From: an uncultured Oscillospiraceae bacterium
Lineage (GTDB): Bacteria; Bacillota; Clostridia; Oscillospirales; Oscillospiraceae
Length of the DNA: 64,000 nt
Direction of reading: 5' to 3'
Assembly (NCBI GenBank): GCA_910588135.1
Contig: CAJUOT010000004.1
Coordinates: 1-64,000, forward strand
The notes under the pieces: model-generated
Database searches by the model: none
Seen by the model: only the letters and a program-made list of their open reading frames with translations
Told to the model about the DNA's origin: nothing
Part shown: positions 15,828 to 23,969 of the stretch, in pieces
Numbering within the stretch: the first letter of the stretch is position 1
Layout of the letters: every line of letters begins with the position of its first letter
Made by a program: the position numbers and the translations under genes

Positions 15828-15868
15828 AAACCAACTTTGGTTTGCTTTCCGCGTAAACTTTGGTTTAC
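15828..15868. promoter_or_regulatory. Two related inverted repeats, candidate operators
   Basis: AAACCAACTTTGGTTT (15828-15843) and GTAAACTTTGGTTTAC (15853-15868) share AAAC...GTTT half-sites and sit 25-65 bases upstream of the membrane-anchored XRE gene. They are candidates for autoregulation. Confidence 0.6.
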
Positions 15869-15920
15869 ATCGCCCTGTTTCTTTCTTTTTAACACTTTTT
15901 TGTACCAATTTTGCTTTCAG

Positions 15921-15949
15921 AAAAAGGCCCAATGCGGAAGCATTGGGCC
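15921..15949 (-). terminator. Terminator of the rpmH-khpB operon
   Basis: GGCCCAATGC-TTCC-GCATTGGGCC followed by TTTTT on the minus strand, about 30 bases after khpB. Confidence 0.9.
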
Positions 15950-15979
15950 TTTCCCAGACCTCCCCTTGGGGAGGCGTTT

Positions 15980-16807
15980 TTACTTTTTTCCGGGGTCGTA
16001 AGCCACCACCGTGCGGCGGTTGGGCTCGGTGCCGGTGGAGAAGGTGGACACGCCGGGGTAGTCCTGGAGGGCGGTGTGGATCACGTGCCGCTCATAGGCG
16101 TTCATGGCCTCCAGGGTGATGTTCCGGCGGTACTTCACCACCTTGCCCGCGGTTTTGCGAGCCAGACGGTTGAGGGATTCCTCCCGGCGGGCCCGGTAGC
16201 CCTCGGCGTCCACATGGATGCGCACCCGGTGGGCGCGGCCCTTGTTGACGGCGTAGCCGGTGAGCTGCTGGATGGCGTCCAGGGTCTCCCCCCGGTGGCC
16301 GATGAGGGCGCCCATGTCCTCCCCCTCCAGCACCACCTGATAGGTGTCCCCCTCCCGGGTGACCACAGGGGTGGCCTCCACCCCCATGTGGGCAAACAGG
16401 CCGGTCTGGAACTTGACAATGGCCCCGGCCACGCCGTCGTCCGCCTGGACGGCCTGGGGCGCGGCGGGGGGCGCGGGCTGCTCGGGCTTGGGCGCGGGGG
16501 CCGCCTGGGGTCTGGTCTCCGCCCTGGGGGCGGGGCGCTCGGGGCGGGGGGGAGCCTTGGGCTTTTCCGGGCGGGGTGCGGGCTTGACCTCCGCGGCGGG
16601 CGCGGGCTCCGGGATGGGTTCCGGCTCGTCCGGGGCCTCGTAGGTGAGCTTCACCTTGGCGGGCACCGAACCGATGCCCAGAAAGCCGGTCTTGCCCCGG
16701 TCCAAAATTTCCACGGACACATCGTCCCGGTCCAAACCCAGCTGGGCCAGACCCTTGGCGATGGCCTCGTCCTCGGTCTTGGCTGTGAATTCCATGTATT
16801 TCAGCAA
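15980..16807 (-). CDS. khpB: KhpB/Jag RNA-binding protein (Jag_N, KH, R3H)
   Basis: 275 aa. The N-terminal Jag domain (about 5-55) has EFTAKTEDEAI and TGFLGIGS. A Pro/Ala/Glu-rich linker (about 60-125) follows. The KH domain carries GEDMGALIGHRGETLDAIQ, and the R3H domain is at the C-terminus (NLARKTA-type helix, ERHVIHTALQDY, GTEPNRRTVV). KhpB with KhpA binds RNA and influences cell division and envelope growth. The start is probably TTG at 16807, nine bases after AAAGGAG; ATG at 16795 is an alternative. It is downstream of yidC as in most Firmicutes. Confidence 0.95.
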   Translation of the reverse strand: MLKYMEFTAKTEDEAIAKGLAQLGLDRDDVSVEILDRGKTGFLGIGSVPAKVKLTYEAPDEPEPIPEPAPAAEVKPAPRPEKPKAPPRPERPAPRAETRPQAAPAPKPEQPAPPAAPQAVQADDGVAGAIVKFQTGLFAHMGVEATPVVTREGDTYQVVLEGEDMGALIGHRGETLDAIQQLTGYAVNKGRAHRVRIHVDAEGYRARREESLNRLARKTAGKVVKYRRNITLEAMNAYERHVIHTALQDYPGVSTFSTGTEPNRRTVVAYDPGKK

Positions 16808-16863
16808 GGGAACGCACTCCTTTGTCTCATGTGATTCATACTGCTTTTTTGTCCGGACGGCGC

Positions 16864-18198
16864 TCAGTTCTCCTCGTCGTCTCCGGCATAGGCCTCCTCA
16901 TAGTCTCCGTCCCCTCCGGACGTGGCCTCTCCGGCGGCGGATTCCATCTTTCCGGCCTTCTCCTCCGCGGCCTGGGCCCGGGCGGCGAGCTCGGGGTTGG
17001 ACTGGGCCACAATGGCCTTTTCCTCCTCTGTGAGGGCCGCCGGCTCCTCCGGCTCCGGCTTGGCGGGGCCGTTGGGGTCAATATAAGGGGTGACGGGATA
17101 GCGGTTGGGGTCGTAGGCCCGGCCCCGGGCATAGGCCCGCAGGCCCTCCCGGCTGGCGGTGTGGTCCACCCCCGGCTCCTGCTTCCTCTTCTGGTGGGCT
17201 TTCTTGGGGTCCTTTCCGGCGGCGATGGCGGCGGCCTTTTTCTCGGCGGCGGCGCGGCGGCGCTCTTTTTCCGCCTCTTTGGCCTTCTTCTGCTGCTCCT
17301 CCATCTCCTTCTGGGCGGCCTCATAGTCCTTGCGGAGCATCCGGCCGCAGATGACCTCCTGCACCATAATCAGCAGAGAGTTGATGATCCAGTAAAGGCA
17401 CATTCCGGCGGGCAGGCCGAAGCCGATGAACAGCGACATGATGGGGCCCAGCAGGATCAGGGACAGGTTCATCTTGGGTGGGGCCTGGTCCTTGTTGATC
17501 TGGTTGGTCTTCTGGGTGACGAACATGGACACCACGGACAGGCCGGCGGAGATGACGGGCAGCAGAAACAGGCCCACGGAGGCCCATTCCAGCCCGCCCT
17601 CCCAGAATTTGAGCTGGGGGATTTTAGACAAGTCGATGCCGAAGAAGTCAAAGTTGATGACAAACATTCCCGCGGTGGACACGCCCAGAGCGGCCACTTC
17701 CGCCTTGGCGGCCTCCAGGTTCGAGGCGTTCATCATGGAGGACAGCATCAGCTCGTGGCTGTTGGGGATGAACTGGGTGTTCATCCGGGCCGACCAGCCC
17801 AGGGCCTCGGCCACCTTGACGCTGGCCGCCTCGGTCAGGTTCATCATGTACTTCAGCGGGCGGCGGATGATGGCGTACAGCGGCCACAGGATCAGCATGG
17901 GGATCATGTTCCAGCCGCAGCCGCCCAAGGGGCTGACATTGTTTTCAGCGTAGAACCTCTGGACCTCCTGATTGTACTTCTCCTTGTCGTTGCCGCAGCG
18001 CTTTTGGATTTCCTGGAGCTGGCCGTTGATGATGTTCATTTTAATCATGCTCTTCTTGCCCTTGAGATGGAGGGGGAAGAGGATGATTTTGACCACCACG
18101 GTGAAGAGGATCAGGGCGATGCCGTAGCTGTCGAACACCTGACAGAACGTTTTAAGCAGCAGACTGAACGGGGTCATGAGGATTTGCCAAATATCCAT
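16864..18198 (-). CDS. yidC: YidC/OxaA membrane protein insertase
   Basis: 444 aa. The N-terminal half has the YidC core: DSYGIALILFTVVVKIILFPL, then KKSMIKMNIINGQLQEIQKR, GWNMIPMLILWPLYAIIRRPL, and GFGLPAGMCLYWIINSLLIM. The usual Gram-positive lipobox is absent. The tail (about 300-444) is long, first strongly basic (KKAKEAEKERRRAAAEKKAA) and then acidic, which may contact ribosomes. Typical Gram-positive YidC proteins are about 260-290 aa, so the tail is a large extension. It works with SecYEG or alone. Confidence 0.97.
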   Translation of the reverse strand: MDIWQILMTPFSLLLKTFCQVFDSYGIALILFTVVVKIILFPLHLKGKKSMIKMNIINGQLQEIQKRCGNDKEKYNQEVQRFYAENNVSPLGGCGWNMIPMLILWPLYAIIRRPLKYMMNLTEAASVKVAEALGWSARMNTQFIPNSHELMLSSMMNASNLEAAKAEVAALGVSTAGMFVINFDFFGIDLSKIPQLKFWEGGLEWASVGLFLLPVISAGLSVVSMFVTQKTNQINKDQAPPKMNLSLILLGPIMSLFIGFGLPAGMCLYWIINSLLIMVQEVICGRMLRKDYEAAQKEMEEQQKKAKEAEKERRRAAAEKKAAAIAAGKDPKKAHQKRKQEPGVDHTASREGLRAYARGRAYDPNRYPVTPYIDPNGPAKPEPEEPAALTEEEKAIVAQSNPELAARAQAAEEKAGKMESAAGEATSGGDGDYEEAYAGDDEEN

Positions 18199-18208
18199 GT
18201 TTGGCCTC

Positions 18209-18448
18209 CTAAATTCGTTTGATTTTCTTGGGGGGCACCGGGTCGTAGATGAAGGTTTTCTCCTTGTGGAAGGGGTGGCAGCGCAGGATGCGCCACACCG
18301 CCAGCAGTCCGCCCTTCACCGCCCCGTGGACCTCCACCGCCTCCAGGGCGTAGGTGGAGCAGGTGGGCACAAACCGGCAGCAGGGGGGACGGTATGGAGA
18401 GATGTCCCGCCGGTACCAGCGGATCAGGGACAGCAGCCGCCTTTTCAC
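18209..18448 (-). CDS. yidD: YidD membrane protein insertion efficiency factor
   Basis: 79 aa with the diagnostic SPYRPPCCRFVPTCSTYALEAV and GGLLAVWRILRCHPF. The GTG start overlaps the end of rnpA by four bases. YidD is a small amphipathic protein that associates with the inner face of the membrane and assists YidC-dependent insertion. Confidence 0.96.
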   Translation of the reverse strand: MKRRLLSLIRWYRRDISPYRPPCCRFVPTCSTYALEAVEVHGAVKGGLLAVWRILRCHPFHKEKTFIYDPVPPKKIKRI

Positions 18449-18795
18449 CTGGACCCTTCCTTTTTCAGCAGCTCCAGCTTGTCCGCCAGCTTCAAAAAGG
18501 ACTTTTCCAGCTGGTGGTAATCGCTGGACGCGGCCCGCACCCGGGCCACCACCACCACGTCCCGGCCCCCCACCACCTGCTCCTCATGCAGGCGGTAGAT
18601 CTCCCGCAGGCGGCGGCGCACCCGGTTGCGCACCACGGCGCACCCCACCTTGGTGGACACGGTGAGGCCCAGGCGGCAGCTTTTCTGGCCGTTGTCCCGG
18701 ACATAGAGGGCCAAACGGCTGTCGGCGGCGGACTTTCCCCGGTTATAGGCCCGGCGGAACAGGTGGTTTTCCTTGAGGGAGACGGTTTTCTTCAT
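18445..18795 (-). CDS. rnpA: Ribonuclease P protein component
   Basis: 116 aa, with the RNase P protein motif RNRVRRRLREIYR and the N-terminal KKTVSLKENHLFRRAY. It joins the RNase P RNA to trim tRNA 5' ends. The RBS is ACGGAGG. In most bacteria rpmH lies directly upstream; here 270 bases containing a hairpin-rich repeat separate them. Confidence 0.97.
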   Translation of the reverse strand: MKKTVSLKENHLFRRAYNRGKSAADSRLALYVRDNGQKSCRLGLTVSTKVGCAVVRNRVRRRLREIYRLHEEQVVGGRDVVVVARVRAASSDYHQLEKSFLKLADKLELLKKEGSR

Positions 18796-19066
18796 ACGAC
18801 CTCCGTAGGGGATAACAGCAGACGAGCGATATGCGCTCCTGGGGCCCCCGCAAAGCCGTCTTTCAGGCTTTGTGGGGAAAGGAGGAGCAGCACAATGAGT
18901 GAGTTTTCGGCAACGCCGGAAACGAGCGATATGCAGCTTGCTCCGACGCTGCTGCGCTGCGAAGGGGCGGCGCGCCTAAGCTCACGCTTCTCCGCGCATA
19001 AACGCCTAGGGGCGAGGGATATCTCCCGCGCCCCGGTGTTTATCGTCTATCCCGATGTGTGCGCCA
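18796..19066 (+). repeat. Family B repeat copy B1 between rpmH and rnpA
   Basis: Starts with GGGGCCCCCGC-AAAGCC...GGCTTTGTGGGGA (18840-18880), followed by AGGAGGAGCA, as in the copies at 31188, 32541, 42380 and 44309. ACGAGCGATATGC occurs twice inside it. No gene is visible. It interrupts a normally tight gene pair. Confidence 0.65.
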
Positions 19067-19201
19067 TCAGTGGCTCAGGCGGGCGCGGCCCTTTGCGCGG
19101 CGGCGGGCCAGAACCTTGCGGCCATTGGCGGTGGCCATGCGCTTGCGGAAGCCGTGGACCTTGGAGCGCTGGCGCTTCTTGGGCTGATAGGTACGAACCA
19201 T
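19067..19201 (-). CDS. rpmH: Ribosomal protein bL34
   Basis: 44 aa, MVRTYQPKKRQRSKVHGF then RMATANGRKVLARRR, an unmistakable bL34. AGGAGGTG precedes the ATG. It is the first gene of the leftward operon from the dnaA region. Confidence 0.98.
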   Translation of the reverse strand: MVRTYQPKKRQRSKVHGFRKRMATANGRKVLARRRAKGRARLSH

Positions 19202-19311
19202 GCGGGAACACCTCCTGTACAATTTGGCAGCCGCCCAAAGCCGGGCGGCGCCCTCCACAACGCCCCTGCGGGGCGCGGTCGGCAGTCATTTCGCGTAATC
19301 GCGTATGGATG

Positions 19312-19340
19312 ATTATATCTTGATTTGCCCGCCCTGTCAA
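19312..19340 (-). promoter_or_regulatory. Consensus promoter of rpmH
   Basis: TTGACA (19340-19335) and TATAAT (19317-19312) with a 17-base spacer, about 110 bases upstream of rpmH. Both boxes match the sigmaA consensus exactly. Confidence 0.9.
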
Positions 19341-19451
19341 CAAAAAAACGCCAATCTCCCTGCAATATTTATTCTTCCGCCGCGGCAGCACAATATCTTG
19401 TGGATTTTTCTCCGCCCCGCCCTACATTATAAAAAACAATTCACAAAACCC

Positions 19452-19480
19452 TTGTCTCCCACCCTATATTTTGGTATAAT
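19452..19480 (+). promoter_or_regulatory. Promoter of dnaA
   Basis: TTGTCT (19452-19457) and TATAAT (19475-19480), 17-base spacer, 41 bases before the dnaA start. The 19.3-19.5 kb gap is AT-rich but shows only a degenerate DnaA box (TGTGGATTT near 19399). Confidence 0.85.
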
Positions 19481-19520
19481 AGTTTAGTTATATATTTCAT
19501 TTTTTGGGAGGCTTGCGCCC

Positions 19521-20840
19521 ATGAGATCGGCCGCCGACGTCTGGAAAAAAGTAAAGAGCCTGATGGAGGGCGGCATGACCGCCGTAGCCATTGACACCTG
19601 GTTTGGAGATGTGGAGGCCGTGGCCCTGGAGGACACCCGGCTGGTGCTGTGCGTGCCCACCGACTTCAAACGGAGCATCATCCGCACCCGGTTCCAGAGC
19701 ACGGTGGAGCAGGCGCTGAAGGAGCTGTTCTCCTTCGACGTGGACGTGGCCCTTCTTCTGCCGGAGGAGCGGGACGCCTACGACGCCCAGCGCGCCGGCC
19801 CCGCCTCCGCCGGGGGGGACGCGGAGCGCTACACCTTTGAGCGCTTTGTGGTGGGCTCCACCAACCGCTTCGCCTACACCGCCGCCAAAAAAGTGGCGGA
19901 GGAGCCGGGGGGGGCGTACAACCCCCTGTTCATCTACGGCCAGTCGGGGTTGGGCAAAACCCACCTGCTCCACGCCATCGCCAACCGGGTGCGGCAGGAC
20001 AACCCCGGCAGCCGCATCATGTACGTCCAGAGCGAGGACTTTGTCAACGAGCTCATTGGCAACCTGCGCCGGGGCATTGATATGCAGGGCTTCCGGGACA
20101 AATACCGCCAGGTTGACCTGTTCCTCATGGACGACGTACAGTTCATCGCCGGCAAGGACTCCAGCGAAGAGGAGCTGTTCCACACCTTCAACACCCTGTA
20201 TGAGCAGAAAAAGCAGATCGTCTTCACCTCCGACCGGCCCCCCCACGAAATGCTCCGGCTGGAACAGCGGCTGCGCACCCGCTTTGAGCAGGGCCTGCCC
20301 GCGGACATCCAGCCCCCTGACTACGAGACCCGGGTTGCCCTGCTGAAAAACAAGGCGGTGGAGCGGGGCATCTCCCTGCCCGAGCCGGTGCTTTCCTATG
20401 TGGCGGAGAACATCACCTCCAACGTCCGCCAGATCGAGGGCGTGGTGAACAAGATCATGGCCTTCCAGGAGCTGATGGGCGAGCAGGTGGACATTGAGAC
20501 CACCATCCGGGCGGTGCGGGACATCCTGAAGGCAAAGGAGAACTTCCTCCCCTCGGCGGACACCGTCATTCAGGAGGTGGCCCGGTTCTACGAGCTGGAC
20601 GCCTCCGCCATCTGCGGGCAGAGCCAGAACAAGGAGATCAGCACCGCCCGGAACGTGGCCATGTATATCATCCGGGAGATGACCCAGCTGTCCCTGGCGG
20701 AGATCGGCCAGCAGTTTGGCGGGCGGCACCACTCCACCGTGCTCAACTCCATCAACCGGGTGGAGAAGATGATGAAGGAGCAGCCTGAAATGACCGAGAT
20801 CATCCGGGATATCACCAACGCGGTGAACTCAGCCTATTAA
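19521..20840 (+). CDS. dnaA: Chromosomal replication initiator DnaA
   Basis: 439 aa. Domain I is at the N-terminus, followed by a short linker (about 80-105). The AAA+ core has Walker A GQSGLGKTH (Lys146, Thr147) and Walker B LFLMDDVQF. The C-terminal DNA-binding domain has the signature GGRHHSTVLNSI. DnaA binds DnaA boxes and melts the origin. The RBS is GGGAGG. It diverges from rpmH, the normal bacterial arrangement. Confidence 0.99.
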   Translation: MRSAADVWKKVKSLMEGGMTAVAIDTWFGDVEAVALEDTRLVLCVPTDFKRSIIRTRFQSTVEQALKELFSFDVDVALLLPEERDAYDAQRAGPASAGGDAERYTFERFVVGSTNRFAYTAAKKVAEEPGGAYNPLFIYGQSGLGKTHLLHAIANRVRQDNPGSRIMYVQSEDFVNELIGNLRRGIDMQGFRDKYRQVDLFLMDDVQFIAGKDSSEEELFHTFNTLYEQKKQIVFTSDRPPHEMLRLEQRLRTRFEQGLPADIQPPDYETRVALLKNKAVERGISLPEPVLSYVAENITSNVRQIEGVVNKIMAFQELMGEQVDIETTIRAVRDILKAKENFLPSADTVIQEVARFYELDASAICGQSQNKEISTARNVAMYIIREMTQLSLAEIGQQFGGRHHSTVLNSINRVEKMMKEQPEMTEIIRDITNAVNSAY

Positions 20841-20844
20841 AGGC

Positions 20845-21120
20845 GTTACTTTCCGCTCGTGCGGAAAGTAACCAAAGGCACGCTTAAGGGAAAAAATCCG
20901 GTTCGTGAGGCCCAAAGGGCGGGCCCCACTCTCAGGATTTCCCCCCTTTAAGAATCCCCTTCACGGGGGACGCCCTATACGAAGGGCAGACGGGAGCCCT
21001 CCCGGCGTCAACGGCTTTCGACGCATCCTCCCCCATTGGCGCTGCCGCCGGTATCCAAACACTGAAAAGCGCGGAGCCCACGACGATACGCCTCAGCTGC
21101 GCACCGTTCGGCACTTGGTT
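20845..21120 (+). repeat. Family A repeat copy A1 between dnaA and the origin
   Basis: Starts with the hairpin GTTACTTTCCGC-TCGT-GCGGAAAGTAAC (20845-20872), which may also end the dnaA transcript. It continues with the family landmarks CAAAG-CACGCTTAAGGG, TTTAAGAATCCCCTTC, ACGGGGGACGCCC and ATTGGCGCTGCCGCC. No gene is visible. Confidence 0.75.
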
Positions 21121-21304
21121 TTTATGCCCTGATCTTCCACAATCCTGCGGCCTGTGCTGTGGAACTCTGTGAAAGGTTTTCCAAAGCCGCGGGAGAATCC
21201 GGAAGCTGTGCAGATTTTGTGCACCCCGCTGTGGACGGGCAAACGCCGCCGTTTCAACCCTTTTCCCGCTTTTCCACACCCCCCACACTCCCTACGGACT
21301 ACTA
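21121..21304. other. Probable replication origin (oriC) between dnaA and dnaN
   Basis: The stretch has a DnaA box matching TTWTNCACA exactly (TTTTCCACA, 21270-21278), a one-mismatch box (TCTTCCACA, 21133-21141) and several weaker CACA-type boxes on both strands (near 21158, 21169, 21207, 21220, 21231). After the best box come a C-rich segment, GACTACTACG (a DnaA-trio-like TAGTAG on the other strand) and the AT-rich AATTTTTAAAC. This order resembles the basal unwinding system described for Bacillus subtilis. Placement is by inference; no unwinding data. Confidence 0.6.
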
Positions 21305-21354
21305 CGAATTTTTAAACCCCTCCTCTCCTGCGGAGAAGGGAGAAAGGAACCGAT

Positions 21355-22473
21355 ATGAAATTTTCCTGTGAAAAGGCCATCCTCCAATCCGCCGTCACCA
21401 CCGCCGGCCGGGTGGTGGCCCCAAAAAGCTCCATCCAGGCTCTGGAGGGTGTGCTCATCGAGGCCGGACAGGGCGGGCTGAGCCTCAGCGGCTACAACCT
21501 GGAGACCGGTGTGATTACCAGCGTCCCCGCCGAGGTGAAGGAGGGGGGGGCCATTGTGCTCTCCGCCCGCCTGTTCGGGGAGATCCTCCGGCGGATGCCG
21601 GACGACGTGGTGGCCATCCATACCGACGGCTGCTCCGTCCATATCCAGTGCGGCCCCACCTCCTTTGATATCATGGGCAGCAGCGACGAGGACTTTCCCG
21701 AGCTGCCCCAGGTGGAGGACGGGAGCAGCCTGATTGTCAGCCAGGGCAGCCTACGTGCCATGATCGGCCAGACCAGCTTTGCCGTCAGCGACAACGAGAG
21801 CCGTCCCATCCATACCGGCGCGCTGTTTGAGGCGGAGGACGGACAGCTCACCATGGTGGCGGTGGACGGCTACCGGCTGGCCCTGCGTCGGGAGAAGCTG
21901 CTGGGCCAGGAGGTCCCGGGGAAGCTGTCCTTTGTGGTGCCCGGCGCCGCCCTCAACGAGGTGGAGAAGATCTGCGCCGACTGTGACGAGCCGGTCACCG
22001 TCACCCAGGGGGACCGCCATGTCATGTTTCAGATCGGGGGCACGCTGCTGGTGGCCCGGCGGCTGGAGGGGGAATTTCTCAATTACCGCCAGACCATCCC
22101 CCAGAACAACGCCATTTCGCTGGAGGCGGACTGCGCCGACCTTCAACGCTCCATCGACCGCGCCTCCCTTATCATCAACGACAAGCTGAAAAGCCCCCTG
22201 CGCTGCAAGTTTGACGACGGCGTGCTGTCCATCACCTCCAAAACCGCCATTGGGTCCGCCTTTGACACCTGCCCCATCACGGGAGACGGCAAGGGGCTGG
22301 AGATCGGCTTCAACAACCGCTTTCTGATGGACGCGGTAAAGGCCGCGCCGGCCCAGCGGGTGCGGCTGGAGCTGAACACCGCCACCTCCCCCTGCCTCAT
22401 CCTGCCCCAGGACGGCGGGGAGGACAACTTCCTCTACATGGTGCTTCCCGTGCGGTTGCGGGCGGCGGAGTAA
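21355..22473 (+). CDS. dnaN: DNA polymerase III beta sliding clamp
   Basis: 372 aa, three clamp domains. Typical segments include KSSIQALEGVLIEA, FAVSDNESRPIHTGALFE, VDGYRLALRR and the C-terminal VLPVRLRA. It forms the dimeric ring that tethers polymerase to DNA. The RBS (AGAAAGGA) precedes the ATG. Position after dnaA is canonical. Confidence 0.98.
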   Translation: MKFSCEKAILQSAVTTAGRVVAPKSSIQALEGVLIEAGQGGLSLSGYNLETGVITSVPAEVKEGGAIVLSARLFGEILRRMPDDVVAIHTDGCSVHIQCGPTSFDIMGSSDEDFPELPQVEDGSSLIVSQGSLRAMIGQTSFAVSDNESRPIHTGALFEAEDGQLTMVAVDGYRLALRREKLLGQEVPGKLSFVVPGAALNEVEKICADCDEPVTVTQGDRHVMFQIGGTLLVARRLEGEFLNYRQTIPQNNAISLEADCADLQRSIDRASLIINDKLKSPLRCKFDDGVLSITSKTAIGSAFDTCPITGDGKGLEIGFNNRFLMDAVKAAPAQRVRLELNTATSPCLILPQDGGEDNFLYMVLPVRLRAAE

Positions 22474-22529
22474 GAAACGCAGAACAGGCCGTCTTAAAGC
22501 GTGGCAGCAAAGCGGCCAAGGAGGTTGTC

Positions 22530-22742
22530 ATGGAAGAGCAGCGTGTTAAAATCAACACGGAATATATCAAGCTGGACGCCCTTTTGAAGTTTGCCGGGGC
22601 GGTGGGCACCGGCGGGGAGGCCAAGCTGGCCATCCAGAACGGGGAGGTCAGGGTCAACGGCGAGCCCTGCGCCATGCGGGGCAGGAAGATGTACCCGGGC
22701 GACCGGGCGGAGCTGTCCGGCCTAACGCTGGTGGTGGAATGA
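22530..22742 (+). CDS. S4-domain RNA-binding protein (YaaA/RlbA type)
   Basis: 70 aa, a lone S4 domain: YIKLDALLKFAGAVGTGGEAK, then NGEVRVNGEPCAMRGRKMYPGD. The same small gene stands between dnaN and recF in many Firmicutes (B. subtilis yaaA/rlbA). It binds RNA, probably within the ribosome. AAGGAGG precedes the ATG, and its stop overlaps the recF start. Confidence 0.93.
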   Translation: MEEQRVKINTEYIKLDALLKFAGAVGTGGEAKLAIQNGEVRVNGEPCAMRGRKMYPGDRAELSGLTLVVE

Positions 22743-23842
22743 CCGTCGATCGAATCACCCTGGATTTTTTCCGGAATTATCTCCACGGGGAGGCCGAATT
22801 TCACCCCGGCGTCAACGTGATCGCGGGGGAGAACGCCCAGGGCAAGACCAATCTGCTGGAGGCCGTGGCCTACCTGTCCTCCGCCTCCTCCCACCGGGCC
22901 CGGTACGACCGGGAGCTGATCCGCCACGGGGTGGACCACGCCTTTCTCAAGGCGGGGGTCACCAGCCGGGGGCGGGCCATGGTGGTGGAGGCGGACCTGC
23001 ACCGGGGCTCCCGCCGCCAGCTGCGCTCCAACGGGGTGAGGCTGAAAACGGCGGCGGAGCTGTCCGGCATTTTGAACACCGTGCTGTTCTGTCCCGAGGA
23101 CCTGTACCTCATCCGGGAGGGGGCGGAGGCCCGGCGGCGGTTTCTGGACGGCTGCATCTGCCAGCTGCGGCCCCGGTATGCCCAGGCCCTGGCGGAGTAC
23201 CGGCGGCTGTACCAGCACAAGACCCGCATATTGAAGGACGCGGAGCAGCACCCCAGCCTGCTGGACACCCTGGACGATTTCTCCCTCCGCATGGCCCAGT
23301 GCGGGGCGGTGCTGGTCCACTACCGGGCCCACTTTGTCAAGCGCCTGCGGGAGACCGCCCCCGCCATCCACGCCGACTGCTCCGGCGGCCGGGAACAGCT
23401 GGGGCTGGGGTATGTGACGGTGTCCTCCGTCACCGACCCGGAGGCCAGTCCAAAGGAGATACTGCCCCAGCTGCTGGCCCACCAGGAGGCCCACCGGGCG
23501 GCGGAGCTCGCCTCCCGCGCCTGCCTGTCCGGTCCCCACAAGGACGAGCTGGCGGTGGAGGTCAACGGGGAATCCGCCAAGGCCTACGCCTCTCAGGGGC
23601 AGACCCGGACGGCGGCGCTGGCGCTGAAGCTGGCGGCCCGGGATATCTTCCGGCAGGAGACGGGGGAGTGGCCGGTGCTGCTGCTGGACGACGTGCTCAG
23701 CGAGCTGGATGCCCGCCGCCAGGAATTTGTCTTGAACCGCATCACCTCCGGCCAGGTGTTCATCACCTGCTGCGAGGAGGAGAAGCTGGCCCGCCTGAAA
23801 GAAGGTAAAGCGTTTCATATAAAAGAGGGGCGGCTGTTGTGA
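22739..23842 (+). CDS. recF: DNA replication and repair ATPase RecF
   Basis: 367 aa, Walker A GENAQGKTN (30-38), signature region SGPHKDEL and Walker B LLLDDVLSELD. RecF with RecO and RecR loads RecA at gaps. The ATG overlaps the S4 gene by four bases. The last 84 bases are repeated almost intact 211 bp downstream, and the downstream copy contains a parS site that the present recF end lacks. The current C-terminus therefore appears to be a replacement. Confidence 0.98.
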   Translation: MTVDRITLDFFRNYLHGEAEFHPGVNVIAGENAQGKTNLLEAVAYLSSASSHRARYDRELIRHGVDHAFLKAGVTSRGRAMVVEADLHRGSRRQLRSNGVRLKTAAELSGILNTVLFCPEDLYLIREGAEARRRFLDGCICQLRPRYAQALAEYRRLYQHKTRILKDAEQHPSLLDTLDDFSLRMAQCGAVLVHYRAHFVKRLRETAPAIHADCSGGREQLGLGYVTVSSVTDPEASPKEILPQLLAHQEAHRAAELASRACLSGPHKDELAVEVNGESAKAYASQGQTRTAALALKLAARDIFRQETGEWPVLLLDDVLSELDARRQEFVLNRITSGQVFITCCEEEKLARLKEGKAFHIKEGRLL

Positions 23843-23856
23843 TGAACACCTGGTTC

Positions 23857-23924
23857 GGCGCAAGTGCGCCGTATTAAGTGTTTTGCGCAGCAAAACTTTG
23901 GCGCAGGCGGAATTTATTTCCGCC
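23857..23924 (+). repeat. Three-hairpin structured element, copy E2
   Basis: GGCGC-AAGT-GCGCC, GTTTTGC-GCA-GCAAAAC and GGCGGAA-TTTAT-TTCCGCC in the same order and spacing as the copy at 3787-3861, with compensating changes in the stems. It lies between the two copies of the recF 3' end. Confidence 0.75.
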
Positions 23925-23969
23925 GAGCATTAAAATTAAGGGGCCCTCGCGGGGCCTGACCCGCGGGGA

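Noticed and set aside
19390..19410. Second origin upstream of dnaA
   Set aside because: Only one degenerate DnaA box was visible; the dnaA-dnaN gap has better boxes.
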